Shown: positions 8,176 through 17,418, numbered from the stretch's first letter. The stretch: DNA of 64,000 nucleotides from Sphingopyxis sp. RIFCSPHIGHO2_12_FULL_65_19 (GCF_001830555.1 NZ_MIAM01000014.1:93562-157561); one strand, 5' to 3'. Numbers and translations are program-made. The notes: generated by a model from the sequence alone, not told the origin.

Positions 8176-9984
8176 CTAGACCCGGCGGCGCCGGCGACGA
8201 AAGCCCCAGACGAGCCCCGCCAGCAGCAGGATGATCCCCCCGGCCCACAGCCCGATCCGGATCAGCCGTTTCCGGCCCTGCTGTTCAAACGCATAACGGT
8301 TGATCTGTTCGTCCGCCGTGTAGCCCGCGGGCATATCCAGCACCCCGTTCGCCTTTGCATAGGCGCGGTAATCGGCCATCATCGCGGCAAAACGGTCGGG
8401 CATCGCCGCGGCCAGGTCGCGTGTCTCGCCCGGGTCGGTTTTCAGGTCGTAGAGCCGCCAGCGGCCATCGCCGGTCGGCGCGAGGTTGCGCACCAGCTTG
8501 TAATCGCCGCGGAACAGCGCCGCATTGCCCGACAGTTCATAACCCAGCGGGGCGTCGCCATGGACGCTGCCCGCCGCACCGCCCAGCATGGGCGCAAGGC
8601 TGCGCCCGGTGACCGGCTCGACCGTTCGGCCGCGCCAGTCGCCGCCATGACCCGGCACACCGGCAAGGTCGGTCAGCGTCGGCAGAATGTCGGTGACATG
8701 GGCAAGCCCATCGCTGATCCCTCCCGCGCGGACGCGTGCGCTGCCCGGCCAGGCGATGATCAGCGGAACGCGAAGCCCGCCCTCGGTCGCGCTGAACTTA
8801 TATCCCGACAGGGGTGAAGACGCGGCGCTTGCCCAGCCGGGGCCGATCGCCGCAAAGCTGCCGCGCCGGCCGATATTCGCGGTCGACAGATCATATTGAA
8901 GCCCCAGGAACAGGCGATTGCGCAGGCTCTGGAACGGGTTGGTCGGCTCGGCGCCATTGTCCGACAGGAAAACAAAGATCGTGTTGTCATAATCGCCCGT
9001 CGCCTTCAGGTGCGCGACGAGGCGTCCGACCTCGCGGTCCATCGCGGTCGCCATGCCGCCATAGGCCTGCATCACCCGCACCGCCGCGGCGCGTTCGTCG
9101 GTCGTCAGGCTGGCCCAGTCGGGGGTCGTGGGCATCGTCACCAGCGGCGCCCCGGCCGGCATCACGCCCATTGCCGCCGCGCGCTTCGCCCGCGCCGCGC
9201 GCAGCGCCGTCCAGCCATCCCGGTACATGGCCGAATAACGCGCGATGTCGCTGTCGGGCGCCTGCACCGGAATATGGTTGGCGAGGAAGTTGACCGACGC
9301 GAGGAAGGGCTTGCCGCTGTCCCGGTCGGCCTCGATGTAATCGATCATCCGCTGCACGACGAAACGCGACGAATAATAATCCCTGGGCAGCGTCGCGGGC
9401 TTGCCATTTTCGGTCCAATTGGCCTGGTCGTACAGGCCTTCGATCGGGCGCTGCTCGAAATTGTCGGCCCCCGCGTCGGCCAGACTGAAGGCACGATCGA
9501 ATCCGCGGGCGTGCGGCAATCGGGTCCGGTCGCTGCCAAGGTGCCATTTGCCCGTCAGATAGGTGCGGTAACCCGCCGCCTTCAACAGTTCGGCCATCGT
9601 CACCACGCGGTGGTTCATCACCGTATCATATCCGGGCTTGCCGCGATGTTCGTCGGGGATGGTTTCGGGCATGTTGCCGAGCCCGTTGCGGTGGTTCATC
9701 ACCCCGGTCAGCAACATCGCGCGCGTCGGCGAACAGGACCCCGCGACATGGAAGTTTGAAAAGCGCATCCCCGCGTTCGCCAGCGCGTCGATATGCGGGG
9801 TCGCAATTTCGGACCCGAAGGCCCCGACATCGGAAAAGCCCCAATCGTCGGCAAGCAGGATCACGATATTCGGATGCCGCGGCGTGGCGCTTTCCGCGCG
9901 CTGCGCCTGAACCGGAAAAGCAGCGACCAGCGCGCCGAACAGGATGATGGCAGCGCGCCGGGACCCGCCTAAGCGACCCGGCAT
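8176..9984 (-). CDS. arylsulfatase with C-terminal membrane anchor
   Basis: This 602-residue type I sulfatase begins with a signal peptide (about 1-28, ending VQAQ). It has the metal-binding DD at 46-47, the CSPTR formylglycine site at 84-88, GKWHLG near 145 and FLSDNGAEPTNP near 345. The C-terminus carries one membrane helix followed by a run of arginines, so it is probably anchored to the inner membrane facing the periplasm. It converges with tetR (17-base gap). It is of a different subfamily from the neighbouring sulfatase and is not a recent tandem duplicate. Confidence 0.94.
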   Translation of the reverse strand: MPGRLGGSRRAAIILFGALVAAFPVQAQRAESATPRHPNIVILLADDWGFSDVGAFGSEIATPHIDALANAGMRFSNFHVAGSCSPTRAMLLTGVMNHRNGLGNMPETIPDEHRGKPGYDTVMNHRVVTMAELLKAAGYRTYLTGKWHLGSDRTRLPHARGFDRAFSLADAGADNFEQRPIEGLYDQANWTENGKPATLPRDYYSSRFVVQRMIDYIEADRDSGKPFLASVNFLANHIPVQAPDSDIARYSAMYRDGWTALRAARAKRAAAMGVMPAGAPLVTMPTTPDWASLTTDERAAAVRVMQAYGGMATAMDREVGRLVAHLKATGDYDNTIFVFLSDNGAEPTNPFQSLRNRLFLGLQYDLSTANIGRRGSFAAIGPGWASAASSPLSGYKFSATEGGLRVPLIIAWPGSARVRAGGISDGLAHVTDILPTLTDLAGVPGHGGDWRGRTVEPVTGRSLAPMLGGAAGSVHGDAPLGYELSGNAALFRGDYKLVRNLAPTGDGRWRLYDLKTDPGETRDLAAAMPDRFAAMMADYRAYAKANGVLDMPAGYTADEQINRYAFEQQGRKRLIRIGLWAGGIILLLAGLVWGFRRRRRRV

Positions 9985-10041
9985 TTAGTGGTCCTCCTGC
10001 GCACTGCCATCACTCCCACCCCCTCGGGATATGGCACTTAC

Positions 10042-10065
10042 TATGTCAATATATTGGCGAGTCAA
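10042..10065. promoter_or_regulatory. sulfatase upstream element shared with tetR region
   Basis: About 60 bases upstream of the second sulfatase start lies GTCAATATATTGG (10045-10057). It matches 12 of 13 bases of the element at 7467-7479 in the sulfatase/tetR intergenic region and is followed by a further GTCA half-site. It is a candidate TetR operator or shared promoter. Confidence 0.45.
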
Positions 10066-10101
10066 TGGGGAGGTTGCGGGGCGGATGGCGCGCGCCCATC
10101 C

Positions 10102-10890
10102 TTACCGCTCGCGATAGTCCGGCGCGCGTTTTTCGAGGAAGGCGGCGAGGGCTTCGCGATGGTCCTCGGTCGCCGAAAGGATCACCTGTTGGCGATCCTC
10201 GATCGCCATCGCCGCTTCAAGGCTCGGCGCATCGATGTTGAGATTCAGCGCCTGTTTGGAAAGGCGCAGGCCATGCGGTGCGGTCGCGAGCATCTCGTCG
10301 GCCAGGGCAAGGCCGCGATCGAGCAGCGCATCCTCCTCGACGATCTCGCTGACCAGCCCGGCGCGCAGCGCGCGGTCTGCGTCGATGAAACGGCCGGTCA
10401 GGATCATTTCGGACGCGAGGCTGGCGCCGACCAGGCGCGGCAGGAAATAACTCGACGCCATGTCGCATCCGCCCAGACCGATGCGGATATAGGCAGCGTT
10501 GCATCGAAAGGAGGGCGCCGCGTACCGGACATCGGACGCCAGCAGCAGCGACAGTCCGCCGCCCGCGGCCGCGCCGTGCCCCAGCGCGATAACCGGCTGC
10601 GGGCAGGCGCGCATCTTGCGATAGATATTGCCGATGCGCGTCTGGGTGCGCAGCGTGCGCAGCACCGGTGTTTCGTCGCTCGACCGGTCCTCCTGGATGT
10701 CGAGCCCGGCGCAAAACCCGCGCCCCGCGCCGCGCAGGACGACCACGCGCACCTCGGGCCGCTCGGCCAGCCCGCCGAAATAGCTGTTCAGTTCGTCGAC
10801 CAGTCCTTCGTTCAACGCATTGAGCCGCGCGGGCCGGTTGAGCGTCGCAATCTCGACCGCGCCGCGCGCCTCGATCAGCAGTTCGCTCAC
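10102..10890 (-). CDS. enoyl-CoA hydratase/isomerase family protein
   Basis: The 262-residue crotonase-fold protein carries RPARLNALNEGL near residue 20, the oxyanion-hole strand GAGRGFCAGLDIQ near 60 and GHGAAAGGGLSLLLASDVRYA near 105-125. The second catalytic glutamate is plausibly in LASEMILTG. The first catalytic glutamate of classical hydratases is not obvious in the segment AYIRIGLGGCDM, so the exact reaction is uncertain. The GTG start at 10890 overlaps the SDR stop as GTGA, which indicates translational coupling with the upstream dehydrogenase. A role in acyl-CoA degradation is inferred. Confidence 0.87.
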   Translation of the reverse strand: MSELLIEARGAVEIATLNRPARLNALNEGLVDELNSYFGGLAERPEVRVVVLRGAGRGFCAGLDIQEDRSSDETPVLRTLRTQTRIGNIYRKMRACPQPVIALGHGAAAGGGLSLLLASDVRYAAPSFRCNAAYIRIGLGGCDMASSYFLPRLVGASLASEMILTGRFIDADRALRAGLVSEIVEEDALLDRGLALADEMLATAPHGLRLSKQALNLNIDAPSLEAAMAIEDRQQVILSATEDHREALAAFLEKRAPDYRER

Positions 10891-11663
10891 AATGTCTGCC
10901 CATCGTCGACGGTGATCACACTGCCCGTGATGCCCAGCGCGGCGTCGGAACACAGCATCAGCAGGGGCGCATGGAGATCGCTCGGCGGGCGCATCCGCTG
11001 GCGCGGAAAACTTTTGACCATCGCCGCGCCGACATCGCTGTCGAACAGGTCGGCGGTCATTTCGGATTCGAAATAGCCGGGCTGGATCACGTTGACGCTG
11101 ATCCCGCGCCGTGCCCATTCGCGCGCCAGTGCCTTGCCCAGATGCCGGACCGCCGCCTTCGTCGCGCCATAGACCGATGTTGCCGGAAAGATTTTTTCGG
11201 CAGTGATCGAACCGATCAGGACGACGCGCCCATGCTGTTTCTCGCGGCTACCCGCCTTGTCGAGACGCCGGGCGCCCTCGGTCGCGGTCAGGAAGACCCC
11301 GCGAACATTGGCGGCGAGCAGGAAATCGACATCGGCCGCCGACAGGCTCATCGCCATCTTTTCGGTCGCGACGCCGGCATTGGCGACGATCGTGTCGACA
11401 GTGCCGAATGCCGCCTCGGCGGCGTCATAGGCCGCGATCGTCGACGTCTCGTCGGTGACGTCCATGCTCACCGCAATCGCCTGTCCGCCAGCGGCCTCGA
11501 TCGCCGCGACTTGTTCGGCCAGCTTGTCGCCACGCCGCGCGGCGAGCACCACCTTCGCCCCCGCCGCGGCGAGCGCCTTGGCAAACCCCGCGCCGAGCCC
11601 CGACGATGCGCCGGTGACCAGCGCGACGCGTCCCGACAGATCGAAATTCGGTTCAGCGGCCAT
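10887..11663 (-). CDS. short-chain dehydrogenase/reductase
   Basis: This 258-residue SDR has the cofactor motif TGASSGLGAGFAKAL near residue 18 (the AARR stretch at the end of beta-2 suggests NADP(H)). It also has NAGVA near 90, the catalytic Ser in LIGSITAEK and the YGATK Tyr/Lys pair near 165. An AAAGGGA site lies 5 bases before the ATG at 11663. It forms a two-gene operon with the coupled enoyl-CoA hydratase. This suggests oxidation of a beta-hydroxyacyl-CoA or related intermediate (inference). Confidence 0.92.
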   Translation of the reverse strand: MAAEPNFDLSGRVALVTGASSGLGAGFAKALAAAGAKVVLAARRGDKLAEQVAAIEAAGGQAIAVSMDVTDETSTIAAYDAAEAAFGTVDTIVANAGVATEKMAMSLSAADVDFLLAANVRGVFLTATEGARRLDKAGSREKQHGRVVLIGSITAEKIFPATSVYGATKAAVRHLGKALAREWARRGISVNVIQPGYFESEMTADLFDSDVGAAMVKSFPRQRMRPPSDLHAPLLMLCSDAALGITGSVITVDDGQTL

Positions 11664-11754
11664 GATCGTCCCTTTCCTTCGTTTCCTATGCATTGGTCTG
11701 GAGTGACGTTTACGTCAACTGGGCGAGTGCCGATGGAAAATCGTCACGCCGGGG

Positions 11755-11785
11755 TTGACGCCGCCACTTTGTTCCCCTATTGTTC
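11755..11785 (+). promoter_or_regulatory. promoter overlapping a LexA-type box (GTTC-N7-GTTC)
   Basis: TTGACG (11755-11760) and TATTGT (11778-11783) are spaced by 17 bases, a good sigma-70 arrangement. The direct repeat GTTC-N7-GTTC (11771-11785) overlaps the -10 and matches the known alphaproteobacterial LexA site. The only gene downstream on this strand is the antiporter, about 180 bases away. Confidence 0.45.
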
Positions 11786-11806
11786 TTTTTGTGCACAACC
11801 AACCTC

Positions 11807-11845
11807 ATCCCCCGTCGCGGCTGCCGAGTGCGGCGGACGGGGGAT
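11807..11845. other. large hairpin in antiporter leader
   Basis: A 10-base inverted repeat (11807-11816 with 11836-11845) with additional GC pairing inside lies just downstream of the candidate SOS promoter. No T tract follows. It could be a structured leader or a small RNA. The rest of 11664-11960 shows no convincing gene. Confidence 0.35.
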
Positions 11846-11960
11846 AAAGGGTTCCCATTCGCGGTCCCGCCGCAACGCCCCTCTTCGCAGCACCCGCGGT
11901 TTGCAGACTCTGCGTCCACAGCATCTGCGGCATTGATCGTCGCCGCAAAGGGCGCCACAC

Positions 11961-13628
11961 ATGCGGTCGTGGGATGGAAAGAAAATTGAGGGGCCGCATC
12001 ATGCTATCGTCGCCGCCTGGCATCGCCGTGGACCGGAATTAGCCGTGCATGCCGTCGAAGCATTCGAGCTGGTCCTCGCCCTGCTGGTCCTTGTCATCGG
12101 GCTGCATTGGCTGGCGCTGAAGCTGCGCTGGCCGCCTGCCACGGCGCTGCTCGTCGGCGGCGGCGCGCTCGCCTTTGTGCCGGGCCTCCCGGCCATCTCG
12201 CTCGACCCCGAACTCGCGCTTGTCCTGTTCTTGCCGCCCCTGTTGATGGATGGCGCCTATTACACGGCGCTCGGACGTTTTCGGCGCCACCTCCCCGGCA
12301 TATTGTCACTGGCCGTCGGCGCGGTGGTTTTCACCACCCTTGTCGTCGGGGTGGTCGTGCGCTGGATCATCCCCGATCTGCCGTGGGCCGCCTGCTTCGC
12401 GCTCGGCGCGATCGTTTCGCCGCCCGATGCGGTGTCGGCGCGCGCGGTGCTGAAGGGGGTGCATCTGCCGCGCCGGCTCGAAGCATTGCTGGAGGGCGAA
12501 AGCCTGCTCAACGATGCAACCGGCCTGATCCTGTTCCGCTTCGCGGTCGCGGCGACGCTCAGCGGCGTCTTCCATACCGGCGAGGCGGTGCAGAGCTTCG
12601 CGGTCGTCGCGATCGGCGGAGCGGGCGTCGGCGCAGCCGTTGCCGCGGGCTGGATATTCCTTGCCAAGCGGTTGCGCGACCCGATGCTGATCATGCTCAT
12701 CACCATATTGCTGTGCTGGGCCGCCTATCTCGCCGGCGAGGCGGTGCATGTGTCGGGGGTGATCGCGACCGTTACCGCGGGCCTTGCCCTGGGCTGGTAT
12801 CAGCATGTGATCCTGCCGGCGGACGTGCGCCTTCGCGCCAGTTCGGCGTGGCAGATCCTGGTGTTCGTCCTCGAAGCACTCGTCTTCATCCTGATCGGAT
12901 TTTCGCTGCGCGGCGCGATCGAGCGGATCGGCGGGATCGGGGCTATTCCGATGTCGATGATCAGCGTGATCGTCGCCGTGGTCATCACCGTCGCCGCCGC
13001 GCGCTTCATCTGGATATTCGGATCGGAAGCGATCTTGGGCCTCGCGCGCAAGCTGGGAATCGAACGCGCCCGGCCGCTCGGCTGGCGACAGGCGACGGTG
13101 CTGAGCTGGGCGGGGATGCGCGGCGTCGTGACGCTGGCGGTGCCGCTAACCTTACCGATCGACATGCCGGGCCGCGACATGATGCTGATCTGTGCCTTTG
13201 CGGTGATCTTCGCTACCGTCGTCGTACAAGGATCGAGCCTGGGCGCGCTGATCCGCCAGATCCAGCCCGTCGATGCCGATCCGCCCGCAAAAATGGCGAT
13301 GCCCGCCGCCGAAGCGGCGATGGCACGGGCACGGCTGGCCGTTATCGAGGAACTGGCCTATGACGCCGACGGCACGCTCGTCCATCCGCAGATGCTCGAA
13401 GAGCATCGCAAACGGATGCGGTTCATGGAACGGTACGAACAGGATGCCAGCGCCGAAATGGATAATCTGCGTCCGCATTTCGACGTGCTGCTGAAGGCGA
13501 TCGCCGCGGGACGCGCCGAACTGATCCGCATCCACCGCGCGGGGCTGATCGAGGATGAAGTGCTCCACGAGCTCGAACGCGACCTCGACGTCGAGGAACT
13601 CGCCATGACGTTGCAGCGCGGCGAATAG
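11961..13628 (+). CDS. CPA1-family Na+(K+)/H+ antiporter
   Basis: The protein has about 12 membrane helices from residue 30 to about 420 and belongs to the monovalent cation:proton antiporter-1 family (NhaP/YjcE-like). Signatures include LVLFLPPLLMDGAYYTALG, the ion-binding core SPPDAVSARAVL and EGESLLNDATGLILF, and SWAGMRGVVTLAVPL. A hydrophilic C-terminal tail (about 440-555) follows. ATG 11961 has an AAAGGG site 8 bases upstream. A GTG at 12045 fits the usual family N-terminus better, so the true protein may be 527 residues. It likely serves pH and sodium homeostasis. Confidence 0.9.
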   Translation: MRSWDGKKIEGPHHAIVAAWHRRGPELAVHAVEAFELVLALLVLVIGLHWLALKLRWPPATALLVGGGALAFVPGLPAISLDPELALVLFLPPLLMDGAYYTALGRFRRHLPGILSLAVGAVVFTTLVVGVVVRWIIPDLPWAACFALGAIVSPPDAVSARAVLKGVHLPRRLEALLEGESLLNDATGLILFRFAVAATLSGVFHTGEAVQSFAVVAIGGAGVGAAVAAGWIFLAKRLRDPMLIMLITILLCWAAYLAGEAVHVSGVIATVTAGLALGWYQHVILPADVRLRASSAWQILVFVLEALVFILIGFSLRGAIERIGGIGAIPMSMISVIVAVVITVAAARFIWIFGSEAILGLARKLGIERARPLGWRQATVLSWAGMRGVVTLAVPLTLPIDMPGRDMMLICAFAVIFATVVVQGSSLGALIRQIQPVDADPPAKMAMPAAEAAMARARLAVIEELAYDADGTLVHPQMLEEHRKRMRFMERYEQDASAEMDNLRPHFDVLLKAIAAGRAELIRIHRAGLIEDEVLHELERDLDVEELAMTLQRGE

Positions 13629-14343
13629 CGCGGCCGCCCGGCTTGCCCCGCCCCGGCCTGCCGCCGTCATCGGCATTCGATTTCGATGATTCGCACCGGC
13701 TGGCTGGGGCGGCAGGAACCTCACCTAAGGAAAAGCTGCACCCCAAAAAGCCCTGTTTTCGGCCAATTTCGCGTGGCACCAGTTGCGACTGGCTACACTC
13801 ACTGGCTACAGTTAGTGGCATCACAGACCAACCGCAATAGAACATCGGTGCGGCGTTCCCATGCAGGCGCTCAGGGTCTTTTGCTGCGCGCTGTGACAGC
13901 CGTGCGGTAGCCGTAATTCGGACGTGGCACGTCGCCTGATCTCGCTCGAATGAAGGCATTTTCCCCGTAGCTACCCCGCCTCGCACGCCCTGTCCTACCA
14001 CAGAGATCGCCCATCGCTCCGCGTCCACTAGGTTAATCCTTAAACAAACGACTGCCTGTGCGGCGACTGCACCTTAATCAGCGGCGCCAACTTACCTTAG
14101 CAACGACCAAGCACGTCCATTCACCTAGGCAGCAGCGCCGCGATGATGATCCCAGAATCTAAGTGGGGTCAACCTTGGTGCGGTCGGGCGCCCATTACGT
14201 TGCGCCCAGATCTATCGAAATTCGAATAAATGAAAAAAAAATTCTGAGTAGCTTGGTAGCAGCTTTCGACGATCCTATAACTCAGGGTCGGCGGAATAAT
14301 ATCGTCCGACGAGCTTTGAACATTAGCTCCAAGGAGAATGAGA
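13629..14343. other. gene-free boundary region
   Basis: No coding frame with protein-like sequence was found in these roughly 700 bases. The stretch marks the transition from the GC-rich core genes to the accessory block, where AT-rich patches begin near 14,200. No tRNA, integrase or clear attachment repeat was seen. Confidence 0.5.
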
Positions 14344-14829
14344 ATGAAGACCAGTTTTAATCGAGAAATTGCGATGGATTTCCTGATTTGTCTCGGCAGG
14401 ATGATAACCCTTAGACGAGAAGTAGACGGGATCCCTTTCAGAGAGGCTGCATTCACTGTTGCTGAAGCAGGGAATGAGCATGGTTTTGAGCACGCGGTAA
14501 AAGAAGCCAACAAAGACCTGATTGTGCTTGCCTTCAAGCCCGGGAAGGAACGCCGTGGGCCCGCCAACATCGCGGTTTATGAGACCTATGACGGTAAAGT
14601 GAAGACGTGGCCTCGATGCTCGGTATGGGTTCTTTCCAGGGAAGGACCGGCTCTGATAGTTCCCAAGGGCGCGGATTTCGGCTTCGCTTATCACGATGCG
14701 GCACTTTGTCGGGTATTGGAAATCCCGTTGGACCATCGGGCTGATCGGATCAAAATGGCGCGTAAGATCCTGTCACTGATGCCGCAGATCATGGCATGCG
14801 ATCCCAATCCTTATGTCAGGGTTCATTGA
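14344..14829 (+). CDS. hypothetical protein (161 aa)
   Basis: This 161-residue protein is not recognised. It is soluble, without signal peptide or membrane helix, of mixed alpha/beta character, and contains the segment NKDLIVLAFKPGKERRGPANIAVYE. ATG 14344 is chosen because AAGGAG lies 7 bases upstream, while the ATG at 14338 is too close. Its codon use and GC content are lower than in the core genes, as expected for the start of an accessory region. No partner gene on the same strand is close. Confidence 0.6.
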   Translation: MKTSFNREIAMDFLICLGRMITLRREVDGIPFREAAFTVAEAGNEHGFEHAVKEANKDLIVLAFKPGKERRGPANIAVYETYDGKVKTWPRCSVWVLSREGPALIVPKGADFGFAYHDAALCRVLEIPLDHRADRIKMARKILSLMPQIMACDPNPYVRVH

Positions 14830-14981
14830 TCTCCCTGGGCGCAACGAGAGGTCGCTGGCAAGGCCGCGCTCCCGATTGGAGACGAAATAAGTATCATGGC
14901 GCGAGCGAACACCTGCCATCTGATGAACCCCTGATATGGGGCTCGCATAATGACATATCCGCCTGGGCTCAGCAGATTCCC

Positions 14982-15254
14982 TTAGCGATTAGTCGGATAG
15001 AGCGAACGAAACGTCGCCATACGCATCGTCGAGCGCATGCCGGCGCGCAACAACTTCCGATCTTCCGACGCCGCGGTCCAATTCGCTGGGACTTGGCGAC
15101 CGCTAACCGCTTCCACGATCTGAGTGTGCCTAGCTGCCGACAGCCGGACGGCGATCCGGACGATTAGCAATGCAAACAGGCGCGGCATTTCGCGCGTAAC
15201 GAGGGCCGTGACATACGCGGCAATGACTACAGCAGTTGGTTCAACGATAAACAT
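14982..15254 (-). CDS. small hypothetical protein (90 aa)
   Basis: A strong GGAGGAG site 8-9 bases before the ATG at 15254 supports this 90-residue frame. The N-terminal half (about 8-40) is hydrophobic and could form one or two weak membrane segments; the C-terminal half is basic. It has no recognised family. It stands alone between the 161-aa gene and the MobA/MobL-like gene, and coding status rests on the ribosome site. Confidence 0.4.
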   Translation of the reverse strand: MFIVEPTAVVIAAYVTALVTREMPRLFALLIVRIAVRLSAARHTQIVEAVSGRQVPANWTAASEDRKLLRAGMRSTMRMATFRSLYPTNR

Positions 15255-15412
15255 TCTATTTTCTCCTCCGATCTTCAGATCACCCTATCCGCTCAATTTC
15301 TCTCCTATTCTGGTCTGGAGGCCTCACTATCCGATCCTTCTGAAGCCAGAACAGGAATGCGATCCTCATGGCGTTCGGCACCGGGCGTTACCGGTGCTCG
15401 GTGCCGACACGA

Positions 15413-16057
15413 TCAGCGGGATTTTTGCGTTGTCGCTGCCATGACATATTCGGGCGGGACGATTCCGGTCCGTTCCCACCAACGCTCGGCGAGGCGCTTG
15501 CGAGAGTTGTCCGTTCTGAGCCAGTTCTGGCGAACCTTGCCGTAATCGCGATGCTCCGGGTCATATCCTCGCAAGGTGATGAGGAAATGCACGTGCGGTG
15601 CGATTTCCGGCTGCTCATCGCTTTCCGCTTGGTAATGGATCGCCCAGTCCACGACCATGCCGCGGGCCACGAGATAATCCTCGGCAAAGCCTTCGATCAG
15701 ATTGCGCCAGAAGGCGAGGTCCTCATGGCGCGGCAGGCTGCCAACGCAATGCGCGATTGTCGGCTCGTCGGGCCGATACCGGACCGCATTCTCATCCGCT
15801 TGTGCCCACAGCGCGATTCCCCCCAGCTTGGGGCCAGCAGCGCGGGCAGGAGCACATCGGCCCGCCGCCGCCAGGTCGGGGCGCGACGCCCAGTTCGGCG
15901 TCGGACCCCATTCATCAACGCTATTCTGGCGGTTGATGTAAGCGTAGCTCGCCTGCGCCGTGCGGTGCGTGCGCAAGAGTTCAGGCGTATATCGGCTTGA
16001 GCGTTCCCGGATTACATAGCGGGTGTTGAACGGTCGGATGTTGTGGATGGTCGTCAT
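15413..16057 (-). CDS. MobA/MobL-like mobilisation protein
   Basis: The 214-residue protein resembles the nuclease half of MobA/MobL relaxases. The segment SLPRHEDLAFWRNLIEGFAED followed by VVDWAIHYQ and PHVHFLITLRG matches the family pattern of a helix then a metal-site strand (PHxHxL). The N-terminus contains the usual RTAQASYAYI stretch near residue 40. It lacks the long C-terminal helicase or primase domains, so it is a short mobilisation or relaxase-accessory form. ATG 16057 is preferred over upstream frame-extending codons. It is part of the mobilisation cluster at 15.4-22.8 kb. Confidence 0.6.
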   Translation of the reverse strand: MTTIHNIRPFNTRYVIRERSSRYTPELLRTHRTAQASYAYINRQNSVDEWGPTPNWASRPDLAAAGRCAPARAAGPKLGGIALWAQADENAVRYRPDEPTIAHCVGSLPRHEDLAFWRNLIEGFAEDYLVARGMVVDWAIHYQAESDEQPEIAPHVHFLITLRGYDPEHRDYGKVRQNWLRTDNSRKRLAERWWERTGIVPPEYVMAATTQKSR

Positions 16058-16265
16058 TTGGTACGTCTTTCTGTAAAGGACAAAGGGACCGCATCGCTGC
16101 GGTCCCCTTGCTGAGTTCATGTGTGATGGAGGGATGGCGAGAGGGCGCCGCAGCGGCTGCTGTGCGCCGATTCACCGGATGTTTAAAGCTGGTCGCTAGA
16201 CCGTGCCCTGACGGGCATGAAAGCGGCCCATCGCATGCGAAGCGTTGTGCATATGCACGCTCGCA

Positions 16266-16307
16266 GGCCTCGCTGCTCGCGCGACCCGAGCAGCGAGGCC
16301 ATTTTTT
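16266..16307 (+). terminator. strong plus-strand terminator without an obvious gene
   Basis: A perfect 14-bp stem (16266-16279 with 16287-16300) and a 7-base loop are followed by a run of six T residues at 16302-16307. It reads as a terminator for plus-strand transcription, yet both flanking genes are on the minus strand. It may end an unannotated small RNA starting in 16,058-16,260. Confidence 0.7.
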
Positions 16308-16338
16308 CATCGATAGTGAGTTTACGCGTTAGGCGCGC

Positions 16339-17103
16339 TCAGGCGTGGAACAGCCCGTCCTCGAAGCTCACCCACCGCGCGGTCTCGTCGCCCGCAGCAA
16401 GCCGTTGTCGATAGTCGCGATAATGATGCGCAAACGAGTCTGCGCGGCGGATTGGGCGTGAGTTCCCGATATCGGCGAGCGCGGCTGTCAGATACTCGCT
16501 GGCATCGATCCAGTTGCGCAGGGCCAGCATCGTCTCGAAGAAAGGTTCCGGTCGCGCGCTGCGGAACGCCTCGACATGCGCCCACAGCATTAAGCGTGCG
16601 GTCGCGACGCGCAGCGCATGGTCTTCGGCTGCCGCCGGCGCGGAGCGCGACCAGGCAAGCTCAATGTCCGCATCGCCGATCTCGGGCATCGGGATCGAGA
16701 AACGACGGCACGCTGTTCGCTCATCGAACCCACGGTCACCCATTGCGGCGGGATCGATAGCCGTATCGCCAAAGCAAAGTTCTGCAAGAGCCGGCTCGAC
16801 GAAGAAGCGCCGGCTCATCGCGTCCATCGCCAGCGTCATGCGATCAGCGGTGGACACGATCTGGACCGCGCCCGGCAACAGGGTCTTGTCGAGCAAGTGC
16901 GGCAATGGGATTTCCGACTTGCGCGCGTCGGAGACGCAGATCGTGTTGATCCAGTGATGACCATCATCTTGATCGACCATCGTCAGGACCGCCGCCGCAA
17001 CCGGCCTGCGTGCCAGCGCCGGATGCTCGTCTGGTATGTCGTTGACGGGAATGCATGCCAGACCGATCACCTGCAGGCATTTGGGAAGTTGATACTCGTT
17101 CAC
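16339..17103 (-). CDS. conserved-looking hypothetical protein (254 aa)
   Basis: This soluble 254-residue protein starts at GTG 17103 with AGGAG six bases upstream. The pattern is reminiscent of a divergent DnaQ-like 3'-5' exonuclease, with a C-terminal helix block HALRVATARLMLWAHVEAF, but the usual acidic catalytic residues cannot be assigned, so this is only a weak resemblance. It lies in the minus-strand mobilisation block between the MobA/MobL-like gene and a small Cys-rich gene. A role linked to plasmid or island maintenance is possible but unproven. Confidence 0.6.
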   Translation of the reverse strand: MNEYQLPKCLQVIGLACIPVNDIPDEHPALARRPVAAAVLTMVDQDDGHHWINTICVSDARKSEIPLPHLLDKTLLPGAVQIVSTADRMTLAMDAMSRRFFVEPALAELCFGDTAIDPAAMGDRGFDERTACRRFSIPMPEIGDADIELAWSRSAPAAAEDHALRVATARLMLWAHVEAFRSARPEPFFETMLALRNWIDASEYLTAALADIGNSRPIRRADSFAHHYRDYRQRLAAGDETARWVSFEDGLFHA

Positions 17104-17418
17104 GATATTCTCCTTTCGGAGGATCAGGGATCCGAGACAGAACTCCTGCCTCTTTTCCTTTCACCCTGTTCCTCGCTTCCCGCGTCAGCGTCTCCACCGC
17201 TCGGCGGGCGCGCAGCCGCGTCCCGCTTTTCCATCCGGCGGACATGCGAGGTCGTTCTGCGGCTGCGCCGCAGGGGTGGTCGTCATTTATGGGTGGCAGG
17301 TTTTCTGGCAGCCGGTGATCGGCGGCGGCGACCGCCGGTTAGTCGCTTCCCCATAGACTGGTACATGACTAGAAGACCGACGTTACGCCTGTCGTGTCGA
17401 CGAAACGTACTATGGGGA
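17104..17418. other. intergenic stretch with hairpin
   Basis: No gene is supported here. The stretch includes a CTGCGGC/GCCGCAG hairpin near 17256-17273 and other short GC palindromes, and separates two minus-strand genes of the mobilisation block. Confidence 0.4.

Noticed and set aside
13629-14343. Possible attachment site or tRNA at the island boundary
   Set aside because: No tRNA cloverleaf, integrase or convincing repeat with the far end could be found by eye.
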